Assembly: GCA_018105865.1 (NCBI GenBank)
Contig: CM030856.1
Span: forward strand, 11,059,253 to 11,123,252
DNA from: Metaphire vulgaris
Taxonomy: Eukaryota; Annelida; Clitellata; Crassiclitellata; Megascolecidae
Reading direction: 5' to 3'
Length of the DNA stretch: 64,000 nucleotides
Translations under genes and position numbers: made by a program
Shown: positions 12,488 through 23,521 of the stretch, piece after piece
How positions within the stretch are numbered: the first letter of the stretch is position 1
How the letters are laid out: every line of letters starts with the position of its first letter
The notes under the pieces: generated by a model
The model's database searches: none
Told to the model about the DNA's origin: nothing
The model's input: only the letters and a program-made list of their open reading frames with translations

Positions 12488-13386
12488 AGCAGTAAATTCT
12501 GCATTATGCAAACCTAAAAAAATTTAATGTGTTTTTAAGGTTTTCAAGGTTTTAAACAAGATTTATACCCCAAAATCACATTATACCCCCAAATCAAATT
12601 CCTGGCTACGCCCCTGATGTTCCACAGTGGGTTAGAATCAGAATTATTATGTTTGTTTGTGCATCTGCTACTGCTAGATATAGGCCGACTATGAAAAATT
12701 CGACAGAACCTGAAAGTAAAACGGAAGCAGACAGAGCTACTGCGTGCACGGAGTGATGAAATGTAAAGTCCATCGCGATAAAACAAGAGATAAGAACCAG
12801 ATAGCGGAAGGTGCAGCGAAAGAGACGACGACGATGATGATGATGATGACGACGGTGGGGGTGATGGTGATGGTAGAACGGACTTGGTAAGCTGAATCAT
12901 AAAGAGGATCATCATCATCATCATCGTCATCATCGTTATTATTATTATTATTGCCGTTACGTGCGGTGTCGTAAAATCCGTCTTCAGCGGCAACACTGAC
13001 CAGACTTCCTGTTGAGGAGGTTATGAGATTGAAGAAGATAAGCGATAAGACTATAGCTGGGGCTTAGTTGGGGTCATGGGGTTAGCCAGTCGGGGGGGGG
13101 GTGGAAGGGGTGGTTCCGAATGAAACGGGTGCACGGAGTTGGTTCTTGAAGCGCGCGGTTAGACCTGCTGATAACATCTTGACGGAGATCAGATAGGAAG
13201 GGACGACACCTGTTGATCAAAAGTGCGCAGACGAGGATGACGTAATCGATGACGTAACTGCCTGTCTTGTGTCTGCGCAGATTCCATAGAAGATATCAAT
13301 GTAGGCCTACATAAGAAAGTTCTTATCAGCTAGATCTCTATGATAGCGGGACAAGGAGGGTAGGGTTTTGGACGGACTCGTCGTGA

Positions 13387-13389
13387 GCT

Positions 13390-13453
<64 letters not shown>

Positions 13454-13584
13454 GCTACTACTACTACTACTACTGCTACTACCACTGCTACTACTACTAC
13501 TACTACTGCACTACCACTACACTACTACTACTACTGCTACACTACCACCACTACTGCCACCACCTGCCACCACCACTACTACTG

Positions 13585-13647
<63 letters not shown>

Positions 13648-13683
13648 TTATTACTATTACTACTACTACTACTGCTGCTGCTG

Positions 13684-13733
<50 letters not shown>
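13387..13733. repeat. Long (CTA)n trinucleotide array with CTG/CAC variants
   Basis: About 345 bp of CTA units with CTG and CCA variants. It lies just upstream of the serine-rich gene's 5' exon. All three frames are open on the plus strand, so the poly-Leu/poly-Thr frame here is a repeat artefact. Confidence 0.95.
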
Positions 13734-13734
<1 letters not shown>

Positions 13735-14012
13735 TTATCTAAATTGTCGACTGTAGGCTATTTATAGTGGAGAGGATAGAAGATGTTTGATCTGTTAGAC
13801 CTTCGAAACTTTACATACTTACTCGATTTTCTTTTCAGAATATCCTGCCCCTTGCGTTGATTTGAGACCGTCTGGCCTGTGACTTTAGTGGGAGAAGTTC
13901 TCAGGCCATAGTTGCTGGTCTACGGCTGCTGGATTTTTCGAGGATATATCGGAGAAGGACGTATACTTTCCCCCGAAACAATCCGCAGACAAGATTTTCT
14001 AGGCTGCGTATA

Positions 14013-15229
14013 ATGGCCGGATCTCAGGCATTCACCGCTCCCCACTCGAACCCGCATCAGTTCCACGCTCTCCGCCTCCCTCCCCGCTGCGACCATCACC
14101 ACCACCACCATCGCACCTCTCGCCCGGTCTCCATGGAGACCGACGACTGTTTGAAGACGTCATCGCCGGATGCCTCCTCCTCCTCCTCTTCCTCTTCCTC
14201 TGCCGCCTTTTCTCAGTCTCAGTCCTCAAAATCGTTTCCGGTTGCGGTGGCTCCGCCTGGCGTCGGACTCCGGCGGCGGCGACCGGATGTGACGTCATCC
14301 GGTGACGATGACTCGTCGACGGCCAGTTGTCTGCGCAGCGAGTGGGTGACGCTGAGCAAGGCGATGCTCATGATGCTCGTCGAGAAGATATGCCAGCTGA
14401 GCTTCGAAGGCGAGCCCACTGCCACTTCCACTCCCACTCCGGCGGTTTTTCCACCACCTGGATTAGCTGCTTCCGGTCTTCGAGAACCGTCGTCGTCGTT
14501 ACCGTATCTTCCACCTGGAATTTCTTCTCAATCGAGGGACAACAACGATTCTGAGATGATAATGAGTCGTCGTTGTCATCATCATCATCGTCTAAATGAC
14601 GTGCGCAACGACGGCAGCGATGAGGCACCAGAAACTACTACCAATGATGAAACTACAACAGCAGCAACAACGACATCATCATCAGTTTCCGCCGTTCGCC
14701 GAAAATCTGATGACCCCGCGACGATAGAGGAGACATCGGAGGATGTTGCTACTCAGGTTCCTGCGCTGGTTCCCTGTCCCGCATCTTTCGCCGCCGACGC
14801 TTCCTCCTCATCCTCATCCTCCGAACCTCCGGACCCCCCACTCTCATCCTCCGAGAGCCTCTCCTCCTCTTCCAACAAGGCCTCTGACCCGCCTTCTCCC
14901 AAATCAGGCCCCGGCACGAAGTCCAGCTGGAGACGGGGTTCCGCCAAACGTCTCCTCCACCCCCCGAATCTATTCAACGGGGGTCGAGTGGAGAAGAGGG
15001 AGGGAAGGGGGAGGAGGAGGATGAGAAAGATGGCGACCGCGCTCGACGATGACGTCATTCGAAAGCCCCCCGACGTCAAAGGTCACCGTAGCGCCGACTG
15101 CAGAAGCAACGTGCAGTCGTGGGTCGCCTGCAACAAGACGCTCGTCTTCCGGATGATTGACAGCGCCCTCGGCGCGTCTGACGTCGTCCAACAGGTGGTG
15201 TCCGCGACCACCTGCAGCGGAGTCAGTCC

Positions 15230-15263
<34 letters not shown>

Positions 15264-16269
15264 TCGACGGGAACGGTTGTCGCGAGTCGTGACGTCAGAA
15301 ATGCCGCCGCCGCCGTCGTGATGAAACCTTCCTGTGTGACGTCATCGTCGTCGTCATCATCATCATCATCATCACTGCTCGGAGCTCTGTTAAGTTACAA
15401 CGAAGACGACGACGGTAACTCAGCTGCTCGCGTAGATGCTCCTGCTCCGCTCGACGCCCCGGGTGCGAACCGGAACGCGGCCTCCTCCCTCCTCCTCCTC
15501 CTCCTCCTCCTCCTCCTCTTCCTCAGGTGACCCGACGTTTCGACTTCTTCCGACGGTCGGTCCTCGATCGGTGACCGGGGGCGCTGGCCGTGGCAGCCTG
15601 GGCGGTCGGAGGGGAGCCGATGTGGGATGCGAGGAGTCGTCGGCTACCGGAGGATCGAATCGGAGGATGAGGAGGAGAGGAAGGTGCTCTGAATCCGACG
15701 GCGCACGATCGACGAAACGGCCGCAGCTTCTGCCGGAAGTGGGGCGCCCTCTGTGGATCGCCCTCGACAAGTCGGAGGTTTGCTCGCTCGTCGACTCTCT
15801 CGTCTCGACGATGATTACGACGACGACGACGAAGGACGATGACGTCACTGGACAGACGGCGTCGTCGTCGTCGTCGTCGCGCCCCGCCGCCGTATCCAGT
15901 GGCAACGACGGTGTCACGGATGCGGAACGGGATCGCCATGGCAACGGCGCCGCTGTCGACTGCAGCGGAGCGAATGATACGCCGGCCGATCGCCATGGAA
16001 ACGAAGGCGTCGTCTCGGAAGCGGCGGCGCGCGGTTGTCATGGAAACGGCGGGAAGCGATGCCAGCGGAAACACGACCGAGTGCAGTGCCTTCTAGCGGA
16101 AGTCGCAGACCAACCGGAAGTCGTCGTCGTCGGCGCCTCAGGAAGTGACGTCATCATCCGGCGTCCGTACGGAAGATCCGATGGATCCAGACGCAATCTG
16201 AAGTGGAAGTCGAACATGATGTTGCGTCTTCACACGCAAAATGGTAGCCAAGATGGCGACTCGACATAG
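14013..16269 (+). CDS. Serine-rich low-complexity protein, family unrecognised, probably two exons
   Basis: The ATG at 14013 has A at -3 and G at +4, and the exon may begin after a pyrimidine-rich acceptor ending at 13838. One frame runs from 14013 to 15530; a second runs from about 15436 to the TAG at 16267-16269. Removing a GT-AG intron that ends at 15526 (donor at 15415 or 15463) joins them in phase into about 715-730 residues. The region is far richer in G+C than its surroundings. Residues include His, Ser and Gly runs, Arg/Lys patches and a short Gly9 tract. Three non-repeat islands share a pattern: EWVTLSKAMLMMLVEKI (Trp near residue 111), SWVACNKTLVFRMIDSAL (Trp near 370) and LWIALDKSEVCSLVDSLV (codons from about 15751). 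Such similarity in both frames argues that both are coding. The C-terminus is basic (RNLKWKSNMMLRLHTQNG). No catalytic domain, signal peptide or membrane segment is evident. A nuclear regulatory or scaffold role would be guesswork. Further 5' or 3' exons are possible. Confidence 0.65.
15415..15526 (+). other. Candidate short intron with a TCC-repeat polypyrimidine tract
   Basis: The acceptor is CTTCCTCAG ending at 15526, preceded by an unbroken run of CTC units. Two donors leave the same phase: GTAACT at 15415 (112-nt intron) and GTGCGA at 15463 (64-nt intron). Either joins a codon split as G|GT and restores the downstream frame beginning DPTFRLLP. Confidence 0.6.
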
Positions 16270-16275
16270 ACGACG

Positions 16276-16310
16276 TTAACCCCTTAACTGGGGATCCCGG
16301 ATATATCCGT
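16276..16310. mobile_element. Truncated TTAA MITE
   Basis: The left half of the element described at 6779 (TTAACCCCTTAACTGGGG and the GGATATATCCG core). The right arm is missing. It begins seven bases after the stop codon of the serine-rich gene, so it probably lies in the 3' UTR. Confidence 0.7.
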
Positions 16311-16397
16311 TTAATAAGGACAACGCAAAAGCAAAACATGACATGAATTGCATGCATCTGCAGTCATTCGGATGGAGTGGCACAGATTAGTTTTGGT

Positions 16398-16698
16398 CAG
16401 AGCCGTAGCTAGGGGGCGCGGGGTGGGGGCAAGCTGTCCCGGGTTCCGTCCCAGCTGGGAGGGGGCGCATACTGCACACAACTTATTTCATTCTTACACC
16501 ACTTTATTCCTGTAACGTCGTAAATAGTGCGATAAGCAAAAAGGGGTCATCACCGATTTTTAGACGTCTTTTAGGGGCGACAAAATTTATACGTCGTGAA
16601 AAAGGCTGATAAGTGAAAAAAGTTCATCCAGGGATTTTAGGGGCGAAAATTGTATACCTTGCCCCCCCCCGGGCACCGATACTCTAGCTACGGCTCTG
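16398..16698. mobile_element. hAT-like MITE, CAGAGCCGTAGCTAGG family
   Basis: A 301-bp element. The ends are CAGAGCCGTAGCTAGG and CTAGCTACGGCTCTG. The flanks gttttggt and gttttgat agree at 7 of 8 bases. Confidence 0.85.
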
Positions 16699-17096
16699 GT
16701 TTTGATGAGAGACATTCAAACTTGACAAGTATTCCGGAGGTAGAACATAGGAAAGATATTTATAAGCAATAAACAATATTACAGTTGGAAGATGCGTTTA
16801 TTCGCTACATTGAACGTTTATTATCGATATTAAGTTATGAATCAATGGTTTTGCGGTTGTTTCCTTGAGAGTCCCAGTGGTTGTTCCCTTGAAGACAAAC
16901 TTACGACGGTGTAAACATTGAAATCTCGAAAGCGGTGGCTTGCTTACTTATTTTTTGCTTATAGTTGATAATTTCTTCGGTGAATTCGCTTTATTAGTAT
17001 AGTTGTCTATGTTATGCGGTTTTAGCCTTGCGAAACTTCTGCAGGTGTTTACCAGATTTTTGCTATTTAATTAAAAGTATTTCACGTATTAATTCT

Positions 17097-17103
17097 ATTA
17101 TTA

Positions 17104-17170
<67 letters not shown>
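17097..17170. repeat. (ATT)n microsatellite
   Basis: An ATT tract of about 24 units. Confidence 0.95.
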
Positions 17171-17172
<2 letters not shown>

Positions 17173-17869
17173 GTAACATTCACGGCTTTTATACACGCGT
17201 TATTAGCGATTATGTTTTATGGTGAACCTACGTTGTGAAGCTTACTATTTCTGGTGTTCTTTGCACTTAATTTTCCATACAGATGGCCTTTGTATTTTTC
17301 GTGAAGCTGGGAAATAGCCTTACGAATGCTCTAGCGACATCTAGTTTATTGGTCGTGCAGCTATTTTCTAATATGACCGATTTCCAGTAACATCGCATTT
17401 ACTTGAAAAGACGTTTTTATAATAACGACTTTTTCTTGTTTTTTTTGCTTAATATTTGTATTGTAACACCGTACAGAGAGTTTAACGTAAAATGCATTTA
17501 TAACAAATAGCGGGCGAGCACACACACACACACACACAAACACACACAATTGGAGTGATGGTTTAGCCTAGTTTCTGCACGTTTTTATCAGTTTTATCAG
17601 AGTTCCGAATCTTTTGATGGCTTTGGTTGTAAAATTCGGCTCCTTGTCTCTGTAGAATCTGCCAGACGATAGAAGACAAAAACTGAAGCTGATGTACATT
17701 GAATGAGTGACTCGAGTGAGCAAACGAACTCGCAAATACGCGTGAGTGGGTCAGTGTGAGCACCGTTGAGAGCAGGTCCTTTATGTCAATATGCTTACAA
17801 GGGTTCTTGTTTCGAAACTTAAGCCTTCTTATATGACAACGATGTGGCTATATGTATGTATGTATGTAT

Positions 17870-17957
17870 GTGTGTGTATATATATATATAATTTAAATAA
17901 TTTTATATAATTTATATAATAATAAATTTATATAATATATATATATATATATCAGTG

Positions 17958-18008
<51 letters not shown>

Positions 18009-18102
18009 TATAAGTGAAAACAAACTGATTAAAGTAAATATTGACACCTTATGCTGTGTTATAGCCCTAACTATAACTAACTAGCTGTGATATATATCAG
18101 TG

Positions 18103-18152
<50 letters not shown>

Positions 18153-18205
18153 CAGTGAAAACAAACTGATAAAAGTAAATATTGACACTTTATGCTGTGT
18201 TTAGA
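17870..18205. repeat. Duplicated AT-rich block with (TA)n
   Basis: TA tracts alternate with a unit reading agtgaaaacaaactgat..aaagtaaatattgacac..ttatgctgtgtt. This unit occurs twice, near 18013-18060 and 18154-18201, each preceded by a TA run and 'atcagtgaa'. Confidence 0.8.
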
Positions 18206-18858
18206 TGGATCTAGAGATAGGCGTACCGTACGCTTTGCGAATTTCAGCAGTAGAGCGGGTCCTAAATTTCCAGTAGTATCTTTTTGGTTAAGTGAAGTGC
18301 ACTGATGTTAAACCTAAAAGGACTTTTAGATTTTACTTCTCTCCATGACAGAAACTTTGAAACTTTAACTGTTATCCTTAGCATCATATCTGCTAGATAT
18401 CCTTACTTCTGCATCATAATACTGAGACAGACCAATAATTTGGAGAATTCTGCTTTCAAGTGCAACATGGCAATTATTGTAACCTACTGTATATAGACAA
18501 GTTACTGTGCCGTTGAAGCATGACTGTCTATATGCGATCTGGTGTGTACAGTATAGACACTCGTGTATATATATGGCTTTCAGCACGTCGAGGGTTCGTA
18601 AGAGTTATAGTTAGGGCTATAAAGTCCCCCCCCCCCCCACTTCCCTTAGGCCCGTCAATTCGGCCATTCGAACTCAAATTTATGACACATCTCAAGTTAT
18701 ATATCAGCTATATTGCCGATGTTAAAAGCCTCTTGAAAATCGTTTTTATTTAGACAGCGGACAAGAAAAGCTCGTTCGGACAGTTGGCGATGTTAAAAAT
18801 CATATATAGGAGGTCTTATTGACGGTTGTCTATCGTCGAAACATAGGCTACTGTAGAA

Positions 18859-19135
18859 CAGTGGCGTCATTTCACACTTTTCTTGGGGGGGGAGAGAAAA
18901 TTTTATGCCAATTTTTTTGCAAATTTTGGAAAATTTTAGGCACATTTTAGGCAATTTAAAAAATATTTGCAATTTTGGCAATTTTTGGGCCAATTTTGGC
19001 AAATTTGCAATTTGTTATGTATTTTTGGCAAATTTTTGGCAATTTTTGCGATATTTTGCACATTAATACATTATAAATTATTTTTTTCATTTCCTTGGGG
19101 AGCACGGCCCCCAGCTCCCCCAAATGACGCCCCTG
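18859..19135. mobile_element. hAT-like MITE, CAGTGGCGTCATTT family
   Basis: A 277-bp element with ends CAGTGGCGTCATTT and AAATGACGCCCCTG and an exact 8-bp duplication CTGTAGAA at 18851-18858 and 19136-19143. The interior is a degenerate series of short units (ggcaattttggca). A relative is at 62321-62564. Confidence 0.9.
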
Positions 19136-19143
19136 CTGTAGAA

Positions 19144-20138
19144 CTGTCGAATATCTAGGCCTACCAAAGAACATTTCAACGAACAGAAACACCAATGGGA
19201 TATTAGCGTCGTTAGGTTTATAAGTTAGACTTGCCTTCAGCATCTTATCCAATGTCGATTTGACGACCTTTCTTAACGTTTTTTTAAAGGTCTTAACGAT
19301 CTTTCTTAGGCCTTTCGATGTGTTTTGAATCTATCACCAGATAGATCACCATTTTCTTATCTCGATGCGTAAATGAGTTAAAGCATAGTATATAGACTTA
19401 GTTGAGCAGATACAGTAAATCCAATAACTTCTATGGCGTCACTATTAAAATATGATGTCACCATGCACATACTGTACGTGAAATACACTACTGCTAACGC
19501 GATATTTAAATAGTATTATCAGTAATGTTATTATCTTGGTTCAAGGAGGTTCGCATTGTTAATGCTATGGCGTAATGGATAATTTGAGAAAACCGTGACA
19601 TCGCATTATAGTTATTGTTGTTGTTGAGTATCAGTCGTTTGGTTGACTTTTAACTTAAAACACTAAACAGTCTGTTAATATAATCCTGCAATCTTTGCTT
19701 GCCACTGACGTCAGAGGAATAGAGTTAGAAGTCTATCGCAGTGGCACATCCTGCATTCCGGAATGGGGGGGGGGTGCACATCCATGTTTTCAGTCAGCTG
19801 AAAAAATTCTTGACGAGCGACAAAACGTCGTATTGCCAATCTACCAACGCTCTGTACTTATTTCGTTCATTCTCTTATTACCTATAACCCCCCCCCCCGA
19901 GAAACTACTCAAAGACTAGGGCCGCCCTTGTCCCTCCCGTGGCTACGCCATTATTTTCAGGAAACTGAACTTTCGAACTGCAGTTTTTTGTGGAGTCGTT
20001 GTTTGTTTCAATCGTAAAACTTATCTGTGGTGGGGTTGAATTTCATTCAGCTTTGTCTGTAAAATATGGACTTTAAAACCAGTCGCTGACTCACCAAACG
20101 CCACTATTGTGTTCTAAGCTCATTGACCGCTTTTCTCT
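19144..20138. other. Intergenic, no supported gene
   Basis: Low-information sequence with polyG and polyC runs near 19765 and 19888. The latter two may mark a decayed inverted-repeat element around 19750-19950. No exon is visible. Confidence 0.45.
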
Positions 20139-20146
20139 GCTTACAG

Positions 20147-20325
20147 CAGTGGGGGCTCCACCGGGGGCCCGTGCCCCCTATTGAGTGCCTGGCCCCTCCA
20201 GTGCCCCCAGTTGGGACCCTATACTTAATGTTACATACATTAAACAACAAATGGTTGGCCCCCATGATTAGAATTTCCCACCCCAACGGCCCCCACCCAC
20301 TTGCCATATCCTAGAGCCGCCTCTG
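20147..20325. mobile_element. hAT-like MITE, CAGTGGCGGCTCC family
   Basis: A 179-bp copy with an exact 8-bp duplication GCTTACAG at 20139-20146 and 20326-20333. Interior landmarks are gcccccta ttgagtgcctgg and tggttggcccccatgatta, shared with the copies at 25589 and 32319. Confidence 0.92.
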
Positions 20326-20986
20326 GCTTACAGTATAGATGGCAATGAATAACCGATGCTCGATCTCGTATTTGTAGAGAATGATCTGATTTAGGTTCTA
20401 CTGTAGTTTAGTATGGGAAATAATCTTGACTGTCAAACATAGATGGTGGTTGTACTGATTGCTAGAATGCTTCTTTTAATTTTTGTCCGTTTTATTGATT
20501 GTCTGCAGTGAATTATAATTCTGAAATTGCGCGTTATATCAGACAAGGACAGGAGTTTGGTCCACCCCTGGGTTTGGTCAGACATTTCCATAGGTTTATG
20601 GTGGGTTGGGTTTACAGTACAGTGCTAAGAAAAGAAGTAGTGGTTTAATAAATTTTGACGTATTGCAATTGGTGGGGTTGGGTCGAGTAGGCCTAATCCT
20701 ATTGCTTTGTAGGTTAGGTTGGGTCTGAATGATGATGAATTGGGTTGGGTTGGCTTTAAAAAGTGGACCCATGTCTACGTCTGACTGCCTGTATGCTGCA
20801 CGCAGATCTAACTTAAATCGTATATGTCTAAAGACGTGCACAACTTTGTTAAGGTATAATGTTTAATTAAAAAAATTCCACTGCCATTGGTTACCACCGT
20901 TAATGTGAATGTTTCACGAATAAGTAAATAAACTAAGAAGATTATCTGTAATAAATTGACAAAGGATTATATCGGTGTAGTACTGT

Positions 20987-21024
20987 AATACTACTACTAC
21001 TACTACTACTACTATACTACTAAC

Positions 21025-21073
<49 letters not shown>

Positions 21074-21203
21074 ACTACTAACTACTACTACTACTACTAC
21101 TACTATAATAATAATAATTAATAATCTAGGCCTACTACTACTACTACTACTTTTAAAATGACTGCTAATAAGATTTTAATAATAATAATAATAATAACTG
21201 TAA
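20987..21203. repeat. Compound (ACT)n/(AAT)n microsatellite
   Basis: Several ACT and AAT tracts interleaved over about 200 bp. Confidence 0.9.
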
Positions 21204-21542
21204 TACTGTTATTTACGTCTAGGTATTAAGGGGTCATTTTAAAATGAGTGCACAAGATTTTTACGCCACGCATGATCGAACTTTGTCATACATCAAAGCA
21301 CGCTTGACTGACATCGCAGCCATTGATAAGCTGTTCGTTCGAGTCTCGCATTTGAGTGCTAACGTTAATTGACCTGAGGTTTTGTGTTTATCGTAATAGT
21401 CTATTGGCACATTTCACCTGACGCTGAACGTGACTGTTAGTTGGAGCAAATGTTCCTCTTTAAGATATGTTTATATTTTTTGTCGCCGCCTCTGAGTAGA
21501 AGTAGAAGAGGCGCTATACAAATGTCACGTTACATTACATTA

Positions 21543-21641
21543 CCGATTTACTGTATTATTATTATTATTATTTATTATTATTATTATTATTAGGCCTATT
21601 ATTAGGCCTATTATTAGGCCTATTATTAGGCCTATTATTAA
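21543..21641. repeat. (ATT)n followed by TTATTAGGCCTA tandem units
   Basis: An ATT tract passes into four copies of a 15-bp unit built on attattaggcct. This looks like a higher-order expansion seeded by the ATT tract. Confidence 0.85.
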
Positions 21642-21691
21642 ACGGTGTTTAGATATATGATTTCAGTTTTAGTTGAGCTGGCAGAAAGCAA

Positions 21692-21692
21692 A

Positions 21693-21743
<51 letters not shown>
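21692..21743. repeat. (GAT)n microsatellite
   Basis: A pure GAT tract of about 17 units. Confidence 0.95.
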
Positions 21744-21744
<1 letters not shown>

Positions 21745-22318
21745 AAAATGATTATTATGACAGAGGTATTTAATGGCGGCATAACCATAATTTCAGAATT
21801 GGAAAGGGGTCATAATTATCATCTATGCACCCCAACTTCGACGACCAATCCGACAAGGTAACCCTGGGCTCACTTCCAAAAGCGGCCTGGATACCCCCAG
21901 CTGATAAATAAATTTAGTGTAAAGTACAGTATATAAGATTAAACTGTTGAGCTCTGGAACAATATTGCAGACTGATGACAACTGATAGGCAATCGCCTGT
22001 GAACCTCACCAATAAAATCTTGAACTTCAATAATTTTAATAACACGTCAATCCATAGTATAGGTAACGGAGAGAATGGGAATTAGAACACGAGATGCCAA
22101 TAAGTAAAAGTTCCCTATCGGTCTCTTTGGGTTCCGTCTATTCTATTGGGAGGTTTTAATCTACGTGTAGGTCTATGGTTTGTGCCTCAAAAATCTAGAA
22201 AACACCAGAAATCTTTTACTACGAAATCAAAAGTTTGGAACTGGATCAAAGATTTCTAGGACAATGACATCAGTGCGACTTCTTTTGAAATTCAATCGCG
22301 AATTCTGAGCGAAATACT

Positions 22319-22950
22319 GTGCATGGATTTTTCGTCAAATTTCGACATTTCAACCTAAGTCTGTTGGCCAAGGTTTCCTGGTCACTGTTTCTCGTCTTAT
22401 TCTGTAGAGGGCGTCATCCATTGAAAGGAAAGGCTGAAGAGGATCGTAGAGGAATAATATATATTCACTGGAAATTACATTCGACAGAATTTACGCAAAG
22501 AATTGAAAAATGGCTGACTAGCACATTGGATTTTTAAAATTTTAAAATTGCTAAAAACAGTCAGCATGGATTTACAAATGGACGTTCATGCCAGGCATGA
22601 TGCCTGGCCAATCTGTTAGACTTTCTTCTGGAAGAGGTTTATGATCAAGGGGCGTAGCCAGGAATTTGATTTGGGAGTATAATGTGATTTGGGTGTTATA
22701 AATCTGTAAAAAACTGTGAAGATTGTCAAAAACACATTAGAAATTTTAAGGCAACCCGATTTTGAGGGTTATATATATATCGATACACCCCCGTCGCTAC
22801 GCCCCTGTTTATGATAGACTAAATGAGGGCAAGGCAGTAGACATAATAATTACATTTATATTTTGCCAAAGCTTTTGATAAAGTGTCCCAAATAAAACTG
22901 GCTGCCAAAGTGAAAAACATCCTCCAATTTAACTATGGTGTTTGTCTCAG
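22319..22950 (+). mobile_element. Decayed LINE reverse-transcriptase fragment
   Basis: Around 22550-22645 the frame reads SQHGFTNGRSC, a short disruption, then LLDFLLEEVYD. After a foreign insert it resumes at 22816 with RLNEGKAVDI and, past a frameshift, FDKVSQIKLAAKVKNIL. These blocks match the conserved fingers/palm stretch of non-LTR retrotransposon reverse transcriptases (the QHGF-x-GRSC and F-DKV-x-H-x-L motifs). Stops and shifts show it is dead. The upstream frame from 22319 may be more of the same element but is not diagnostic. The clade cannot be fixed by eye. Confidence 0.7.
22646..22807. mobile_element. hAT-like MITE inserted in the LINE reverse transcriptase
   Basis: A 162-bp element starting CAAGGGGCGTAGCCAGG and ending CGCTACGCCCCTG, with an exact 8-bp duplication TTTATGAT at 22638-22645 and 22808-22815. 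Excising it with one duplication copy rejoins the reverse-transcriptase frame. Truncated relatives lie near 390-515 and 12510-12620. Confidence 0.9.
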
Positions 22951-23169
22951 TTTCGTAAGAAAACTTTTTCAGGAACAACTACCATGACTCAATAAAGTTA
23001 TCGTATTAGGCACATAGGCCTCTGTACCAGCCTTTACGGTCTGAAGACCGATGCCACTGTGGGGTGATAGGTCTTCAAAATTCGAATGACCGAACTAAGA
23101 CAGGACCGAATAGGCTAGTCCTGCCTGTCTCTAACGGTTCGTCTTTTTCTGTCCTAGTACGACGTTTTT

Positions 23170-23414
23170 CACTGGCGTAGCGACGGTGGGGGCAAGGGTG
23201 CACGGGGTCGAAACCCCCCTATAATGAACGAGACCGGTCGCGGGATCTGCGCAAAACCGCGGATAATTTTTTTGTTGGGGGGGTGAGGGGTAGGTAGCAT
23301 GACCGAAGAGAAAGCGAGAGACCTGCTGTGTTTTTGCTTGTTTGAGACTTTTTGTTTACTCCGAAGATGTCGATGTGCCCCCTCCCCATTCCGGAAACCT
23401 GGCTACGCCTACTG
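23170..23414. mobile_element. Probable MITE, CACTGGCGTAGCG family
   Basis: The left end is cactggcgtagcg and the right end cctggctacgcctactg, with G- and C-rich runs inside. No clear target duplication is seen, so the limits are approximate. Confidence 0.5.
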
Positions 23415-23521
23415 CGCTTCGTGGCCTTGACCTTTAAACTCTCGCCTGACGACCTCCGAGATTCAGAACACGCGTTGAATATTCATCAAGAGGGAGGGGC
23501 TTGGGCATTGGTTGGCGGTCG

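Larger units (their letters stand above)
16707..18858. other. Intergenic, no supported gene
   Basis: No exon can be supported. The stretch holds an ATT tract, CA repeats (17518-17545) and the duplicated AT-rich block listed separately. Confidence 0.5.

Noticed and set aside
13368..13742. Open frame of poly-Leu/poly-Thr
   Set aside because: It is a direct translation of the (CTA)n array; all frames are open and there is no unique sequence.
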